Shown piece after piece: positions 25,782 through 34,169 of a DNA stretch of 64,000 nucleotides. The stretch comes from Bifidobacterium biavatii DSM 23969 (lineage in GTDB: Bacteria > Actinomycetota > Actinomycetes > Actinomycetales > Bifidobacteriaceae). The position numbers and the translations under genes were made by a program. The notes under the pieces are model-generated. The model had not been told where the DNA came from and did no database searches. It saw nothing but the letters and a program-made list of their open reading frames with translations. The stretch spans positions 1 through 64,000 of the forward strand of contig NZ_JGYN01000030.1 in the NCBI RefSeq assembly GCF_000741165.1, given 5' to 3'. Numbering within the stretch: the first letter of the stretch is position 1; each line of letters begins with the position of its first letter.

Positions 25782-27281
25782 TCAGCCCTTGATCTTGCCC
25801 ATCACGATCTTGGTGACGGCCTTCGCGTCGGCCTGGCCGCGCGTCGCCTTCATCACCGCACCGATGATGACGCCCATCGGCTTCATGTTGCCGCTCTTGA
25901 GCTTCTCGACGACGTCCGGGTTCGCTTCGAACGCCGCGTCGACGGCCGCTTCGATGGCGCCCGTGTCCTCGACGATCTTGTAGCCGTGCTTGGCGACGAC
26001 CTCGGCCGGGGTGCCTTCGCCGGCGAGCACGCCGGAGACGGTCTGCTTGGCCAGCTTGTCGTTGAGCTTGCCGTCGGCGATGAGCTTCTCGACCTCGGCC
26101 ACGTCGGCCGGGGTGACGTTGAGCTCTTCGAGCGAGACGCCCTTCGCGTTAGCTTCGCGGCTCAGCTCGCCCAGCCACCACTTGCGCGCGCCCGCGGCGG
26201 TCGCGCCGGCCTTGACGGTGTCCTCGATCAGGTCGAGCGCGTCGGCGTTAAGGATGTCGCGCATCTGCACGTCGGTCAGATTCCATTCGGCCTTGAGACG
26301 GTTGCGGCGTTCGCGCGGCATTTCCGGCATCTGCGCTTCGATCTCGGCGATGTGCTCCTTGGTGATGTGCAGCATCACGAGATCCGGATCCGGGAAGTAG
26401 CGGTAGTCGTCCGCATCGGACTTGACGCGGCCGCCGGCCGTGGTCTGCGTGGCCTCGTCCCAGTGGCGGGTCTCCTGCAGGATCTCCTTGCCTTCGTCGA
26501 GACGCGCAGCCTGACGACGGATCTCGTACTGGATGGTCTTTTCGATGCCACGGAACGAGTTCACGTTCTTAGTTTCAGAACGGGTGCCGTACGGAGCGTC
26601 GGCGGACGGGCGCAGCGAGACGTTCACGTCGGCGCGCATGTTGCCCTGCTCCATGCGGGCGTGGGAGATGCCGAGCGCGCGCACGATGTCGCGGATGGCG
26701 CGCATGTACGCACCCGCGATTTCCGGAGCGCGGTCGCCCGCGCCTTCGATCGGCTTGGTGACAATCTCGATCAGCGGCACGCCGGCGCGGTTGTAGTCGA
26801 CCAGCGAGTGGTCGGCACCTTCGATGCGGCCGTCGGCGCCGCCGACGTGCGTGTTCTTGCCGGCGTCGTCCTCGATGTGCGCGCGTTCGATCGGCACGCG
26901 GAAGACGGTGCCGTCCTCAAGCTCGACGTCGAGGTAGCCGTTGCCGTTGGTCGGCTTGTCATACTGCGAGATCTGATAGTCGCGCGGCATGTCCGGGTAG
27001 AAGTAGTTCTTGCGGGCGAACTGGCTCCACTCGGCGATTTCGCAGTGCAGGGCGAGACCCAGCTTGATCGCGTAGTCGACGGCGGTCTTGTTGACGACCG
27101 GCAGGCTGCCCGGCAGGCCGAGGCTGACCGGGGTCAGCTGCGTGTTCGGCTCGCCGCCGAAGTGGACTTCGGCCGGGCAGAACAGCTTCGTCTTGGTGCA
27201 CAGCTCAACGTGCGTTTCCAGACCGAACACCACGTCATACTTCTTGGTGGCATCGGCGTACTTCATCAGTTTTTCAGCCAT
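25782..27281 (-). CDS. gatB: Asp-tRNA(Asn)/Glu-tRNA(Gln) amidotransferase subunit B
   Basis: tRNA-binding and kinase subunit of GatCAB, which amidates misacylated Glu-tRNA(Gln) or Asp-tRNA(Asn). It has 499 residues. The N-terminal signature is [21 protein letters not shown], with [12 protein letters not shown] and [18 protein letters not shown]. The cradle domain carries RYFPDPDLV, and the C-terminal YqeY-like helical tail ends in [16 protein letters not shown]. It begins 27 bases after the stop of gatA. The ATG at 27281 has only a weak AGAGAA ribosome site. A long open frame on the other strand across gatA and gatB is a shadow. Confidence 0.97.
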   Translation of the reverse strand: MAEKLMKYADATKKYDVVFGLETHVELCTKTKLFCPAEVHFGGEPNTQLTPVSLGLPGSLPVVNKTAVDYAIKLGLALHCEIAEWSQFARKNYFYPDMPRDYQISQYDKPTNGNGYLDVELEDGTVFRVPIERAHIEDDAGKNTHVGGADGRIEGADHSLVDYNRAGVPLIEIVTKPIEGAGDRAPEIAGAYMRAIRDIVRALGISHARMEQGNMRADVNVSLRPSADAPYGTRSETKNVNSFRGIEKTIQYEIRRQAARLDEGKEILQETRHWDEATQTTAGGRVKSDADDYRYFPDPDLVMLHITKEHIAEIEAQMPEMPRERRNRLKAEWNLTDVQMRDILNADALDLIEDTVKAGATAAGARKWWLGELSREANAKGVSLEELNVTPADVAEVEKLIADGKLNDKLAKQTVSGVLAGEGTPAEVVAKHGYKIVEDTGAIEAAVDAAFEANPDVVEKLKSGNMKPMGVIIGAVMKATRGQADAKAVTKIVMGKIKG

Positions 27282-27308
27282 AGTGCTTGTTCTCTTTCTT
27301 CCGATGCC

Positions 27309-28847
27309 TTACTCGGCGGCGTTCAGCCACGGGGTGTTCATGGACTGCCAGATCGGGCCGCCCCAATCCTCTTCGAGCGCGGCTTCGAGCGCAGCGGCCG
27401 GCTTGTACATGACTTCGTCGCGCTGCTGTGGCGCGATGAACTGGAAGCCGACCGGCAGGCCGTTGTCGGACAGGCCGGCCGGGATCGACATGGCGGGCAC
27501 GCCGGCGAGGTTCGCCGGGATGGTGGCGATGTCGTTCATGTACATGGCCAGCGGGTCGTCCATCTTCTCGCCGAACTTGAACGCGGTGGACGGGCTGGTC
27601 GGGGAGACGAGCACGTCGGCCTGCTGGAAGGCGTTGTGGAAGTCGCGGATGATGAGCGTGCGGACCTTCTGCGCGGAGCCGTACCAGGCATCGTAGTAGC
27701 CGGCGGACAGGGCGTAGGTGCCGAGGATGATGCGGCGCTTGACCTCGTCGCCGAAGCCGGCCTCGCGCGTGTAGGACATCATGTTCGCGGCGGTCTGCGG
27801 CACGCCGGCCGGCGGCATGACGCGCAGGCCGTAGCGCATGCCGTCGTAGCGGGCCAGGTTGGAGCTGACCTCGGACGGCATGATGATGTAGTACGCGCCG
27901 AGCGAGTAGCCGATGTGCGGGCAGGAGACCTCGACGACCTCGGCGCCCATCTCTTCGAGCTTCTTGACAGCTTCGTTGAAGCGGGCTTCGACGCCGGGCT
28001 GGAAGCCGTCGCCGCCGAGTTCCTTGATGAGGCCGACCTTCATGCCCTTCAGGTCGCGCTTGGCGCCTTCGCGGGCGGCGGCGACCATCGGACGCGGGCC
28101 TTCCGGAATGGAGGTCGAGTCGCGGCGATCATGGCCGCCGATGACTTCCTGCAGCAGCGCGGAGTCGAGCACGGTACGGGAGACCGGGCCGATCTGGTCG
28201 AGCGAGGAGGCCATGGCGATCGCGCCGAAGCGGGAGACGCCACCGTAGGTCGGCTTGACGCCGACGGTGCCGGTCAGGGCGCCCGGCTGGCGGATGGAGC
28301 CGCCAGTGTCGGTGCCGAGGGCGAGCGGAGCCTCGAATGCGGCGACCGCGGAGGCCGAACCGCCGCCGGAACCGCCGGGGACGCGCTCGGTATCCCACGG
28401 GTTGTGCGTGGTCTGGTAGGCGGAGTGCTCGGTGGAGGAGCCCTGCGCGAATTCGTCGAGGTTGGTCTTGCCGAGGATCGGCATGCCGGCGGCCTTGAGC
28501 TTTTCGATGACGGTGGCGTCGTACGGCGGCACCCAGCCTTCGAGGATCTTGGAGGCGGCGGTGGTTTCGATGCCCTTGGTGACGATCATGTCCTTGATGG
28601 CGATCGGCACGCCGGCCAGTTCAGGCAGCTGAGCCTTTTCGTCCGCGGACTTCGCGTCGAAGGCGTCGGCCTGCTCGCGGGCCACGTCGGCGGAAACCTT
28701 CAGGAAGGCCTTGATGCTCGGCTCGGCGGCCTCGATGACCTCGAGGTGCGCGTCGACCAGCTCGCGGCTGGAGACTTCGCCGGACTTGACCTTGGCGGCC
28801 ATCTCGGCGGCGGACAGCTTGACCAATTCGTTGGTTGCTTGCGTCAT
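27309..28847 (-). CDS. gatA: Asp-tRNA(Asn)/Glu-tRNA(Gln) amidotransferase subunit A
   Basis: Amidase subunit of GatCAB that releases ammonia from glutamine. It has 512 residues. The Ser-cisSer-Lys triad is visible: Lys in [11 protein letters not shown], the Gly/Ser-rich signature [14 protein letters not shown], and [16 protein letters not shown] with the nucleophile region. The ATG at 28847 is chosen over GTG 28859, because the GTG lies directly on the GAGGAG ribosome site that serves the ATG. It follows gatC with an 8-base gap. Confidence 0.97.
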   Translation of the reverse strand: MTQATNELVKLSAAEMAAKVKSGEVSSRELVDAHLEVIEAAEPSIKAFLKVSADVAREQADAFDAKSADEKAQLPELAGVPIAIKDMIVTKGIETTAASKILEGWVPPYDATVIEKLKAAGMPILGKTNLDEFAQGSSTEHSAYQTTHNPWDTERVPGGSGGGSASAVAAFEAPLALGTDTGGSIRQPGALTGTVGVKPTYGGVSRFGAIAMASSLDQIGPVSRTVLDSALLQEVIGGHDRRDSTSIPEGPRPMVAAAREGAKRDLKGMKVGLIKELGGDGFQPGVEARFNEAVKKLEEMGAEVVEVSCPHIGYSLGAYYIIMPSEVSSNLARYDGMRYGLRVMPPAGVPQTAANMMSYTREAGFGDEVKRRIILGTYALSAGYYDAWYGSAQKVRTLIIRDFHNAFQQADVLVSPTSPSTAFKFGEKMDDPLAMYMNDIATIPANLAGVPAMSIPAGLSDNGLPVGFQFIAPQQRDEVMYKPAAALEAALEEDWGGPIWQSMNTPWLNAAE

Positions 28848-28855
28848 GACGGTTC

Positions 28856-29155
28856 TCACTCCTCGCTTCCCAGGATTCGCGGCGCGACGAACATGCCAGC
28901 CTCGGTCTTCGGGCCGCCGGCGAGCGCCTCGGCCTGCGTGAGCGGGGTTTCCGGCACGTCGGGGCGCAGGTACGCTTCGAGCGGGATCGGATTGGCGGTG
29001 GGCGGCACGTCGTCGGAGGCGACTTCCTGCACCTTGTTGATGGAGTCTGCGATGACGTTCAGCTCGCCCTGCAGGCGGGTGATTTCCTCATCGGTGAGCG
29101 CGATTCGGGCCAGATCGCCCAAATGCTCGATTTCTTCGCGTGTGAATGTAGGCAT
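28856..29155 (-). CDS. gatC: Asp-tRNA(Asn)/Glu-tRNA(Gln) amidotransferase subunit C
   Basis: Small scaffold subunit of GatCAB, 99 residues. The family pattern is [21 protein letters not shown] at the N-terminus and the Pro-rich end [16 protein letters not shown]...GMFVAPRIL. It is first in the operon. The ATG at 29155 has no ribosome site, but TATAGT lies exactly 7 bases upstream, so gatC is probably translated from a leaderless message. Confidence 0.95.
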   Translation of the reverse strand: MPTFTREEIEHLGDLARIALTDEEITRLQGELNVIADSINKVQEVASDDVPPTANPIPLEAYLRPDVPETPLTQAEALAGGPKTEAGMFVAPRILGSEE

Positions 29156-29162
29156 GGGCCTT

Positions 29163-29168
29163 ACTATA
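29163..29168 (-). promoter_or_regulatory. -10 box of gatCAB, probable leaderless start
   Basis: On the minus strand TATAGT, seven bases, ATG. It is the best -10 match of the set of similar sites in this window. Confidence 0.6.
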
Positions 29169-29248
29169 CGAGCGGTTTGTGACACGCCGTCGCATTGCGC
29201 CCAGTCGCATTCCACGCGTCGGAAGGCGTTTCGTCAGGGGAAAAGGAA

Positions 29249-29287
29249 AAGGATCCGGCCCGGGATGTCGCCCGAAACCGGATCCTT
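29249..29287 (-). terminator. Terminator of the copper ATPase gene
   Basis: AAGGATCCGG pairs with CCGGATCCTT, with an inner CGGG/CCCG stem. On the minus strand it is followed by TTTTCCTTTTCC and lies 43 bases after the stop. Confidence 0.8.
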
Positions 29288-29329
29288 GCCCACCGGGGCG
29301 CGTACGTGCATGCGCGCGCTGCCAGCGGC

Positions 29330-32300
29330 CTACTGCTCGAGGAAGACCTGCGGTGCCTTAGCGAAGTTCTTGGCGCAGTGCTCACCGCAGAAGTAGTAGG
29401 TTTTGCCCTCGTATTCGCGGGTGATCGCGTCCGCGTTCACGGCGACGGTCATGCCGCAGACCGGGTCGGTGGCGGTTTCGCCGTCGACGGGCGCGGCGTT
29501 CATGTGCATGTGGTGCATGTCCATGTGATGCTCCTTGCTGTTGTGATTGGTGGACATTGTAGCGTCGGAACCGTGGGACGGACCGTTCGGTTCCAAGTGC
29601 GCAAGTTCGGTGCGTTCGTCGATGATGACCCGCGGTTCGCGACCGTTAGCGCGTCCATCGGCCTGCGTTGCGGCAGCGTCGGAGGCCGGCATGGCGGAAT
29701 CGCCGATGCGCACGCCGTGCAGCCGGTTCGCGTTGAGAACGAGGCACACCGAGCTCAGCGCCATCGCAAGACCCGCGATCATCGGGCTGAGCAGCCAGCC
29801 GGTGAACGGATAGAGCACGCCGGCCGCGACCGGAATGCCGATCACGTTATAGCCGAACGCCCACGCGAGATTTTCGCGAATGTTGCGCATCGTCGCGTTC
29901 GACAGGGCGATCGTTTTCAGCACGCCGCGCAGGTCGCCGTTCATGAGCGTCACGTCGGCCGACTGCATCGCCACGTCCGTGCCGGTGCCGATCGCGATGC
30001 CGAGATCGGCTTGCGCGAGCGCGGGCGCGTCGTTAATGCCGTCGCCGACCATGGCGATCAGGCCGTCCGGCACGTCGCCGATCGCCGGTGTGCGCAGCGT
30101 CGTGACCGTTGCAGCCGCGTTGGCATGATGATCGGCTGCCGTTCGTGCCGTTGCGGTCGAACCGATGCGGCTGTCGCCTGTTTGCACCGACGTTGCCGGT
30201 GCCGCCGATGATGTCGCCGTACCGGTCTCGCCGCGATCGCGCGCGATCTGCAGCTGTCGGATCCAGTACGCCTTGCCGTCGGGCTTGACCTGCGCGATCA
30301 CCGTGTCGATGCCAACTTCACGCGCGACGCGCTCCGCGACGTCGGCCTTGTCGCCGGACAGCATCACCGTGCGAATGCCGGCCGCACGCAACGCGGCGAC
30401 CGCCTCGCGCGAGCCATCCTTGACCGGATCGTGTTCGTAGCTCGGTTTCGCGTCACCTCCCGCGGCAGCGTCACCGTCTACCGGCGCATCGACCACGCCG
30501 CGCGTGATCGTGCCGGTCTTGTCGAACACGACCGTGCGGATGTCGCGCGCCTGCTCCAGCGCCTTTGCCGACGTGACAAGCACGCCGTTCGTCGCGCCGA
30601 CTCCCATCGCGGCCGTCACTGACAGCGGGGTCGCGAGTCCCAGCGCGCACGGGCAGGCAATGATGAGCACGCTCACCGCCGTCACCAGCGCGTGCGCGAG
30701 CTTCGGCTCCGGGCCGATCGCGAACCAGATCGCGAACGTCCACACGGCCACGATCATCACTGCCGGCACGAAAATGCGCGCGATCTTGTCGGCCAGCTTC
30801 TGCACGGGCGCTTTGGTGGCCTGCGCGCGCGACACCATGGCGATGATCTGCGCGAGCACCGTGTCGCCACCGACCTGCGTGGCGCGCATGAGCAGGTCTC
30901 CCTTGAGCAGCACCGTCGCGCCGGTCAGCGACGAGTCGCCGGAAAGTTGCGGTTGCGGCGTTCCGGCAGCGGAATCGGACCGGGACATTCGATGCGCGGA
31001 TTGGCTGCCGAGCTCGTGGGGCTCCGCGGCGGTCGCCGATTTGACGACGGGCTTTGATTCGCCCGTGATCATCGACTCGTCCACCGTCGCTTCGCCGGCG
31101 ACGAGCTCGCCGTCGACCGGGATGCGTTCGCCGGCGCGCACGACCAGCAGGTCGCCGGTCTTGACGTCGTCGATGTCAACGTCGCGAACGTTCGCCGGAT
31201 CACGCCAGTCCGCGCGCGACGCCGCGTCTGCGCCGTGTTCATCTTGATCGACCGTCGTCACCGGATCATCACCGGCTGCACCGGCCGACAGCACGTGCGC
31301 GACGCGCGGGCGCAGCTTGATCAGCGACTGCACGGCCTTGCCGGTGCCCTCGCGCGCCTTCGTTTCGAGCAGGCGTCCGACCAGCACGAGCGTGATCACC
31401 ACGCCGACCGACTCGAAATACGGCTCGCGCGAGCCGGCCGGGAATAGCGACGAGGCGACGCACAGCGCGAGGCTGTACAGGTATGCGGCGAACGTTCCCA
31501 GCGTGACCAGCGAGTTCATGTCGGGCGCGCGGTGGGCGAGCGCGGGCCAGCCGACGCGGTGGATCGGCGCGCCGCAGTAGAACATGACCGGCGTGATGAG
31601 TAGCGCCTGCAACCACGGGTTCATCAGCCACATTGGCACCAGCGCGTGGCCGTTCGGCAGCAGCATGAGCATCATCGGCACGAACACGGGCAGTGTGAGC
31701 ACCGTGCCGATCGCGACCAGCTTGGTCAGCTGGCGGATTTCCTTCGCACGCTCCTCAGATTCGCGCCGTTCTGCGGCCAGCGCGTCGGAAGGCGGCGTCG
31801 ACGTTCCGTCGTTTCCGCCGCCGAAACCGTCGTCGGTTCCAGCCGTACCGTTTCGATCGGGGCCGGCCTGGGTTCCCGGCTCGTCACTGCGACCGGAATC
31901 CGCAGAGTCCCCAAACCTGTCATTTCGACCAGAATCCGCAGAGTCCCCCAACCTGTCATTTCGACCGGAGCGCAGCGGAGCGGAGAAATCTTCCACTTCG
32001 CCATCGCCGTGCGATTCGCCGCCGCCTCCGGTCACGCGCAGCAGTCCGTGCACCATGTTCATGCCACAGGCGAACGGGTATTCGCCGGCCGGCAGCGCAG
32101 GCAGACGCACGTCGGTGCGCTGGTTGCCGGGCAGCATCGCGTCGAGCGCGAGATCGCCGAACACGACGTGCGACGTGCACTCGCCGGTCTCCTGACGGTC
32201 GAACGTAAGCGTGATCGGCGTGCCGGCCTTCATCTCCACGACGGCCGGCGAATATCCGCCGCGCACAGTGATCGTGGCGGTCTGCACGCCGTTCTCCAAC

Positions 32301-32407
32301 GTGCCGGCGGTCCCCCGCTGCGGCGCGAAGAAGAACCGCATGATCAGCCACGTCAGCGCGGCGGCCACCAGTATCGAGGCCGCAATAAGGAAAATGCTAT
32401 ACTCCAT
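29330..32407 (-). CDS. Cupredoxin-P1B-ATPase-YHS fusion, nucleotide-binding domain missing
   Basis: Copper(I)-type P1B ATPase, 1025 residues. Order: membrane segment (4-24); cupredoxin-like domain (about 40-126) with candidate ligands Cys77, His80, Cys114, Met116 and Met118; disordered linker (130-220) with a repeated segment; transmembrane core with TGES (about 448) and CPC (585-587); DKTGT (Asp629); SGDK (684-687); GDGINDAP (788-795); Cu-type last helix MALSSVCLVLNANRL; His/Met-rich linker (HHMDMHHMHM); and a YHS domain (981-1025). Only about 50 residues separate DKTGT from SGDK, where about 150 are usual, so the ATP-binding N domain with its SEHP motif is absent. Transport by ordinary ATP hydrolysis is doubtful. 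The ATG at 32407 follows GGGAGAAG. Confidence 0.9.
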   Translation of the reverse strand: MEYSIFLIAASILVAAALTWLIMRFFFAPQRGTAGTLENGVQTATITVRGGYSPAVVEMKAGTPITLTFDRQETGECTSHVVFGDLALDAMLPGNQRTDVRLPALPAGEYPFACGMNMVHGLLRVTGGGGESHGDGEVEDFSAPLRSGRNDRLGDSADSGRNDRFGDSADSGRSDEPGTQAGPDRNGTAGTDDGFGGGNDGTSTPPSDALAAERRESEERAKEIRQLTKLVAIGTVLTLPVFVPMMLMLLPNGHALVPMWLMNPWLQALLITPVMFYCGAPIHRVGWPALAHRAPDMNSLVTLGTFAAYLYSLALCVASSLFPAGSREPYFESVGVVITLVLVGRLLETKAREGTGKAVQSLIKLRPRVAHVLSAGAAGDDPVTTVDQDEHGADAASRADWRDPANVRDVDIDDVKTGDLLVVRAGERIPVDGELVAGEATVDESMITGESKPVVKSATAAEPHELGSQSAHRMSRSDSAAGTPQPQLSGDSSLTGATVLLKGDLLMRATQVGGDTVLAQIIAMVSRAQATKAPVQKLADKIARIFVPAVMIVAVWTFAIWFAIGPEPKLAHALVTAVSVLIIACPCALGLATPLSVTAAMGVGATNGVLVTSAKALEQARDIRTVVFDKTGTITRGVVDAPVDGDAAAGGDAKPSYEHDPVKDGSREAVAALRAAGIRTVMLSGDKADVAERVAREVGIDTVIAQVKPDGKAYWIRQLQIARDRGETGTATSSAAPATSVQTGDSRIGSTATARTAADHHANAAATVTTLRTPAIGDVPDGLIAMVGDGINDAPALAQADLGIAIGTGTDVAMQSADVTLMNGDLRGVLKTIALSNATMRNIRENLAWAFGYNVIGIPVAAGVLYPFTGWLLSPMIAGLAMALSSVCLVLNANRLHGVRIGDSAMPASDAAATQADGRANGREPRVIIDERTELAHLEPNGPSHGSDATMSTNHNSKEHHMDMHHMHMNAAPVDGETATDPVCGMTVAVNADAITREYEGKTYYFCGEHCAKNFAKAPQVFLEQ
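31891..31990 (-). repeat. 36-base tandem repeat in the ATPase linker
   Basis: Two 36-base units (31891-31926, 31927-31962) differ at only a few bases, and a third begins at 31963 but continues as CGGAGCGCAGCGGAGCGGAG. They encode GRNDR-x-GDSADS repeats. The last part resembles intergenic repeats of the TCATTTCGACCGGAGC type found in many genomes, here read as protein. Confidence 0.7.
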
Positions 32408-32503
32408 GCTCTTCTCCCGGATTCGTATGCTGATTAAATCCTAGCGACTGCGATTGCGCGGCGGGCATAAACCAATCCGTCATCGGTTGACGGCCCGAAA
32501 GGA

Positions 32504-32509
32504 TAGGCT
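32504..32509 (+). promoter_or_regulatory. -10 box, probable leaderless start
   Basis: TAGGCT, seven bases, then the ATG at 32517. There is no ribosome site. TTGACG lies 11 bases upstream of the -10, as TTGTCA does before valS. Confidence 0.45.
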
Positions 32510-32516
32510 AGCAACC

Positions 32517-33170
32517 ATGACCGAAGAGAAATCCTTCCGCAAGACCGGCGCTGCTTCCGCCGCCCAGCCCGCCGCATCCGCGCCCGCGGAAACCCCGTTC
32601 GCGCTGCTTGACCCGCGCGATCAGCTCAAAAGCCTGCTGAAGACCGAACTGGACGGCAAGCCGTTCTGCGAACTGTCGAAGGTGACGTTCGACCATCGCG
32701 GCGCCTCCATCGCCGGACATCTGCTGCTCGACACGCTTGAGGAGCAGGGCTATTCGGTCGACGACTTCGACGCGGTCGGCGCGCTCACCGCCGCGGCCGT
32801 GCCGCTGGTCACGTCGATGATTCTCGCGGCCGCCTCGCGCGGCGAGGATCTGGACGGCTTCGTCATGGACTTCGTGTACCCGTCCGTCAAGGGCCCGTCC
32901 ATCAAGGGCAAGCGCGTGGTGCTCATCGACTCGTGGCTGTCGGAGAAGTCCTACGTGCAGACGTCGTCGCTGGTCACGCTGCGCAACGGCAACGAACTCA
33001 GCCTCGACTTCGGCATCGTCGAGCACGAGGACGCGCAGGTCGTCGCGGTCGCGTCGCTCATCGGCGGCGTCGACATGGACAAGCCGACAGTCAAGGTCGT
33101 CAATCCAGTCACCGACGAAACGCGCGAACTGCCGTTCGTCGAGGTCTACCACGAATCCGAACTGCGCTGA
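32517..33170 (+). CDS. Phosphoribosyltransferase-like protein with altered PRPP loop
   Basis: The 217-residue product resembles orotate phosphoribosyltransferase-type proteins in outline: VDDFDAVGALTAAAVPLVTSMILAAA corresponds to the first nucleotide/PPi region, FVYPSVKGPSIKGKRVVLIDS to the Lys loop and hood, and VVLIDSWLSEKSYVQ takes the place of the PRPP-binding loop. The expected acidic pair and small-residue loop (DD-x3-TG) are replaced by DSWLSEKS, so catalysis is uncertain. An Ala-rich head of about 25 residues precedes the fold. It sits 2 bases upstream of an RNA methyltransferase gene and is presumably cotranscribed with it. Confidence 0.7.
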   Translation: MTEEKSFRKTGAASAAQPAASAPAETPFALLDPRDQLKSLLKTELDGKPFCELSKVTFDHRGASIAGHLLLDTLEEQGYSVDDFDAVGALTAAAVPLVTSMILAAASRGEDLDGFVMDFVYPSVKGPSIKGKRVVLIDSWLSEKSYVQTSSLVTLRNGNELSLDFGIVEHEDAQVVAVASLIGGVDMDKPTVKVVNPVTDETRELPFVEVYHESELR

Positions 33171-33172
33171 CC

Positions 33173-34054
33173 ATGCACACGCCCAATCCCGTCTCCCTTG
33201 CCGCCAAACTGTCCGGAGAGCCCGAATTCCGCGAGATCGGCGTCGGCCCCTGGGCGGAAACGCATCCCGGTGAGCCGCGTCCGGACGATCCCGCGTCACC
33301 GGATTTCGATGCGCGCTTTGATACGCAGCTGCTCGACGACGGCGATCGGCGCAACGTGCTCGACCGCTACCGTTACTGGACGGTCGACGCGATCAAGGCC
33401 GATCTTGACGCGCGCGGCCGGCACGACTTCGAAGTCGCCGTCGAGAACTGGACGCACGACTTCAACATCGGTTCGATGGTGCGCACGGCCAACGCGTTCA
33501 CCGCGCGCCGCGTCCACATCGTCGGCCCACACAAGTGGAACCGCAAAGGCGCGCTGATGACCGAACTGTACCAGCACGTCGAAAACCATCCGTGCATCGA
33601 GGAACTCGTCGAATGCTGGCATCATCGCATCGCCGGCGAAATCGCGTACGAACGCGCGCGAGCCAAGGCCGCGGCGATCAAGGCGCATACAATCGCAACC
33701 CAATCCGGAACCGCAGCGACGTCGATCGACGATCATGCTTCCGCGGCGGCCGCGGTGGACGCCGTGCGCGAGGCGACGGCCGACATCGCCCGAGCCGACG
33801 CGCGCATCCGCGAACTTGAGGCCGCGCGCGTCATCGCACTCGACATCATCCCCGGCGCAGTACCGATCGAAACGTACCACTTCCCCAAGCGCTGCCTCAT
33901 GCTGTTCGGCGCGGAAGGCCCGGGTCTGAGCCAAAAGGCGCTTGATCTGGCCGACGACGTCGTTTACATCTCGCAGTTCGGCTCCGTGCGCTCCATCAAC
34001 GCGGGTGCTGCGGCGGCCGTGGCCATGCACAGCTACATCGCGCAGCATCTATAA
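33173..34054 (+). CDS. SpoU/TrmH-family RNA 2'-O-methyltransferase
   Basis: SAM-dependent methyltransferase of the knotted SPOUT class acting on tRNA or rRNA ribose. It has 293 residues. The three family motifs are present: NIGSMVRTANAF (about 98-109), LFGAEGPGLS (about 244-253) and ISQFGSVRSINAGAAAAVAMH near the C-terminus. An N-terminal extension of about 85 residues and a 58-residue Ala/Asp-rich insert at about 160-218, between motifs 1 and 2, lengthen the protein. The ATG at 33173 starts 2 bases after the stop of the upstream gene (translational coupling). A bidirectional terminator follows. Confidence 0.92.
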   Translation: MHTPNPVSLAAKLSGEPEFREIGVGPWAETHPGEPRPDDPASPDFDARFDTQLLDDGDRRNVLDRYRYWTVDAIKADLDARGRHDFEVAVENWTHDFNIGSMVRTANAFTARRVHIVGPHKWNRKGALMTELYQHVENHPCIEELVECWHHRIAGEIAYERARAKAAAIKAHTIATQSGTAATSIDDHASAAAAVDAVREATADIARADARIRELEAARVIALDIIPGAVPIETYHFPKRCLMLFGAEGPGLSQKALDLADDVVYISQFGSVRSINAGAAAAVAMHSYIAQHL

Positions 34055-34098
34055 ATCGGACACATTCGCAGAGTGCGAGCATTCACGGACAGGACAAG

Positions 34099-34133
34099 AA
34101 AAGCCCGGAGGGGATATTCCCCTTCGGGCTTTT
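34099..34133. terminator. Bidirectional terminator between methyltransferase and clpB
   Basis: AAAAGCCCG and CGGGCTTTT with an inner AGGGG/CCCCT stem form a strong hairpin with T runs on both strands. It serves both converging genes. Confidence 0.9.
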
Positions 34134-34169
34134 TGTCATGTCAGCGCGTCATTCCGCGATCCGCACCGA

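Noticed and set aside
25722..29396. A 1224-codon open frame opposite gatB, gatA and gatC
   Set aside because: It spans three well-defined genes, including their gaps and a terminator, and its composition (Arg/Val/Asp/His) is that of an antisense shadow.
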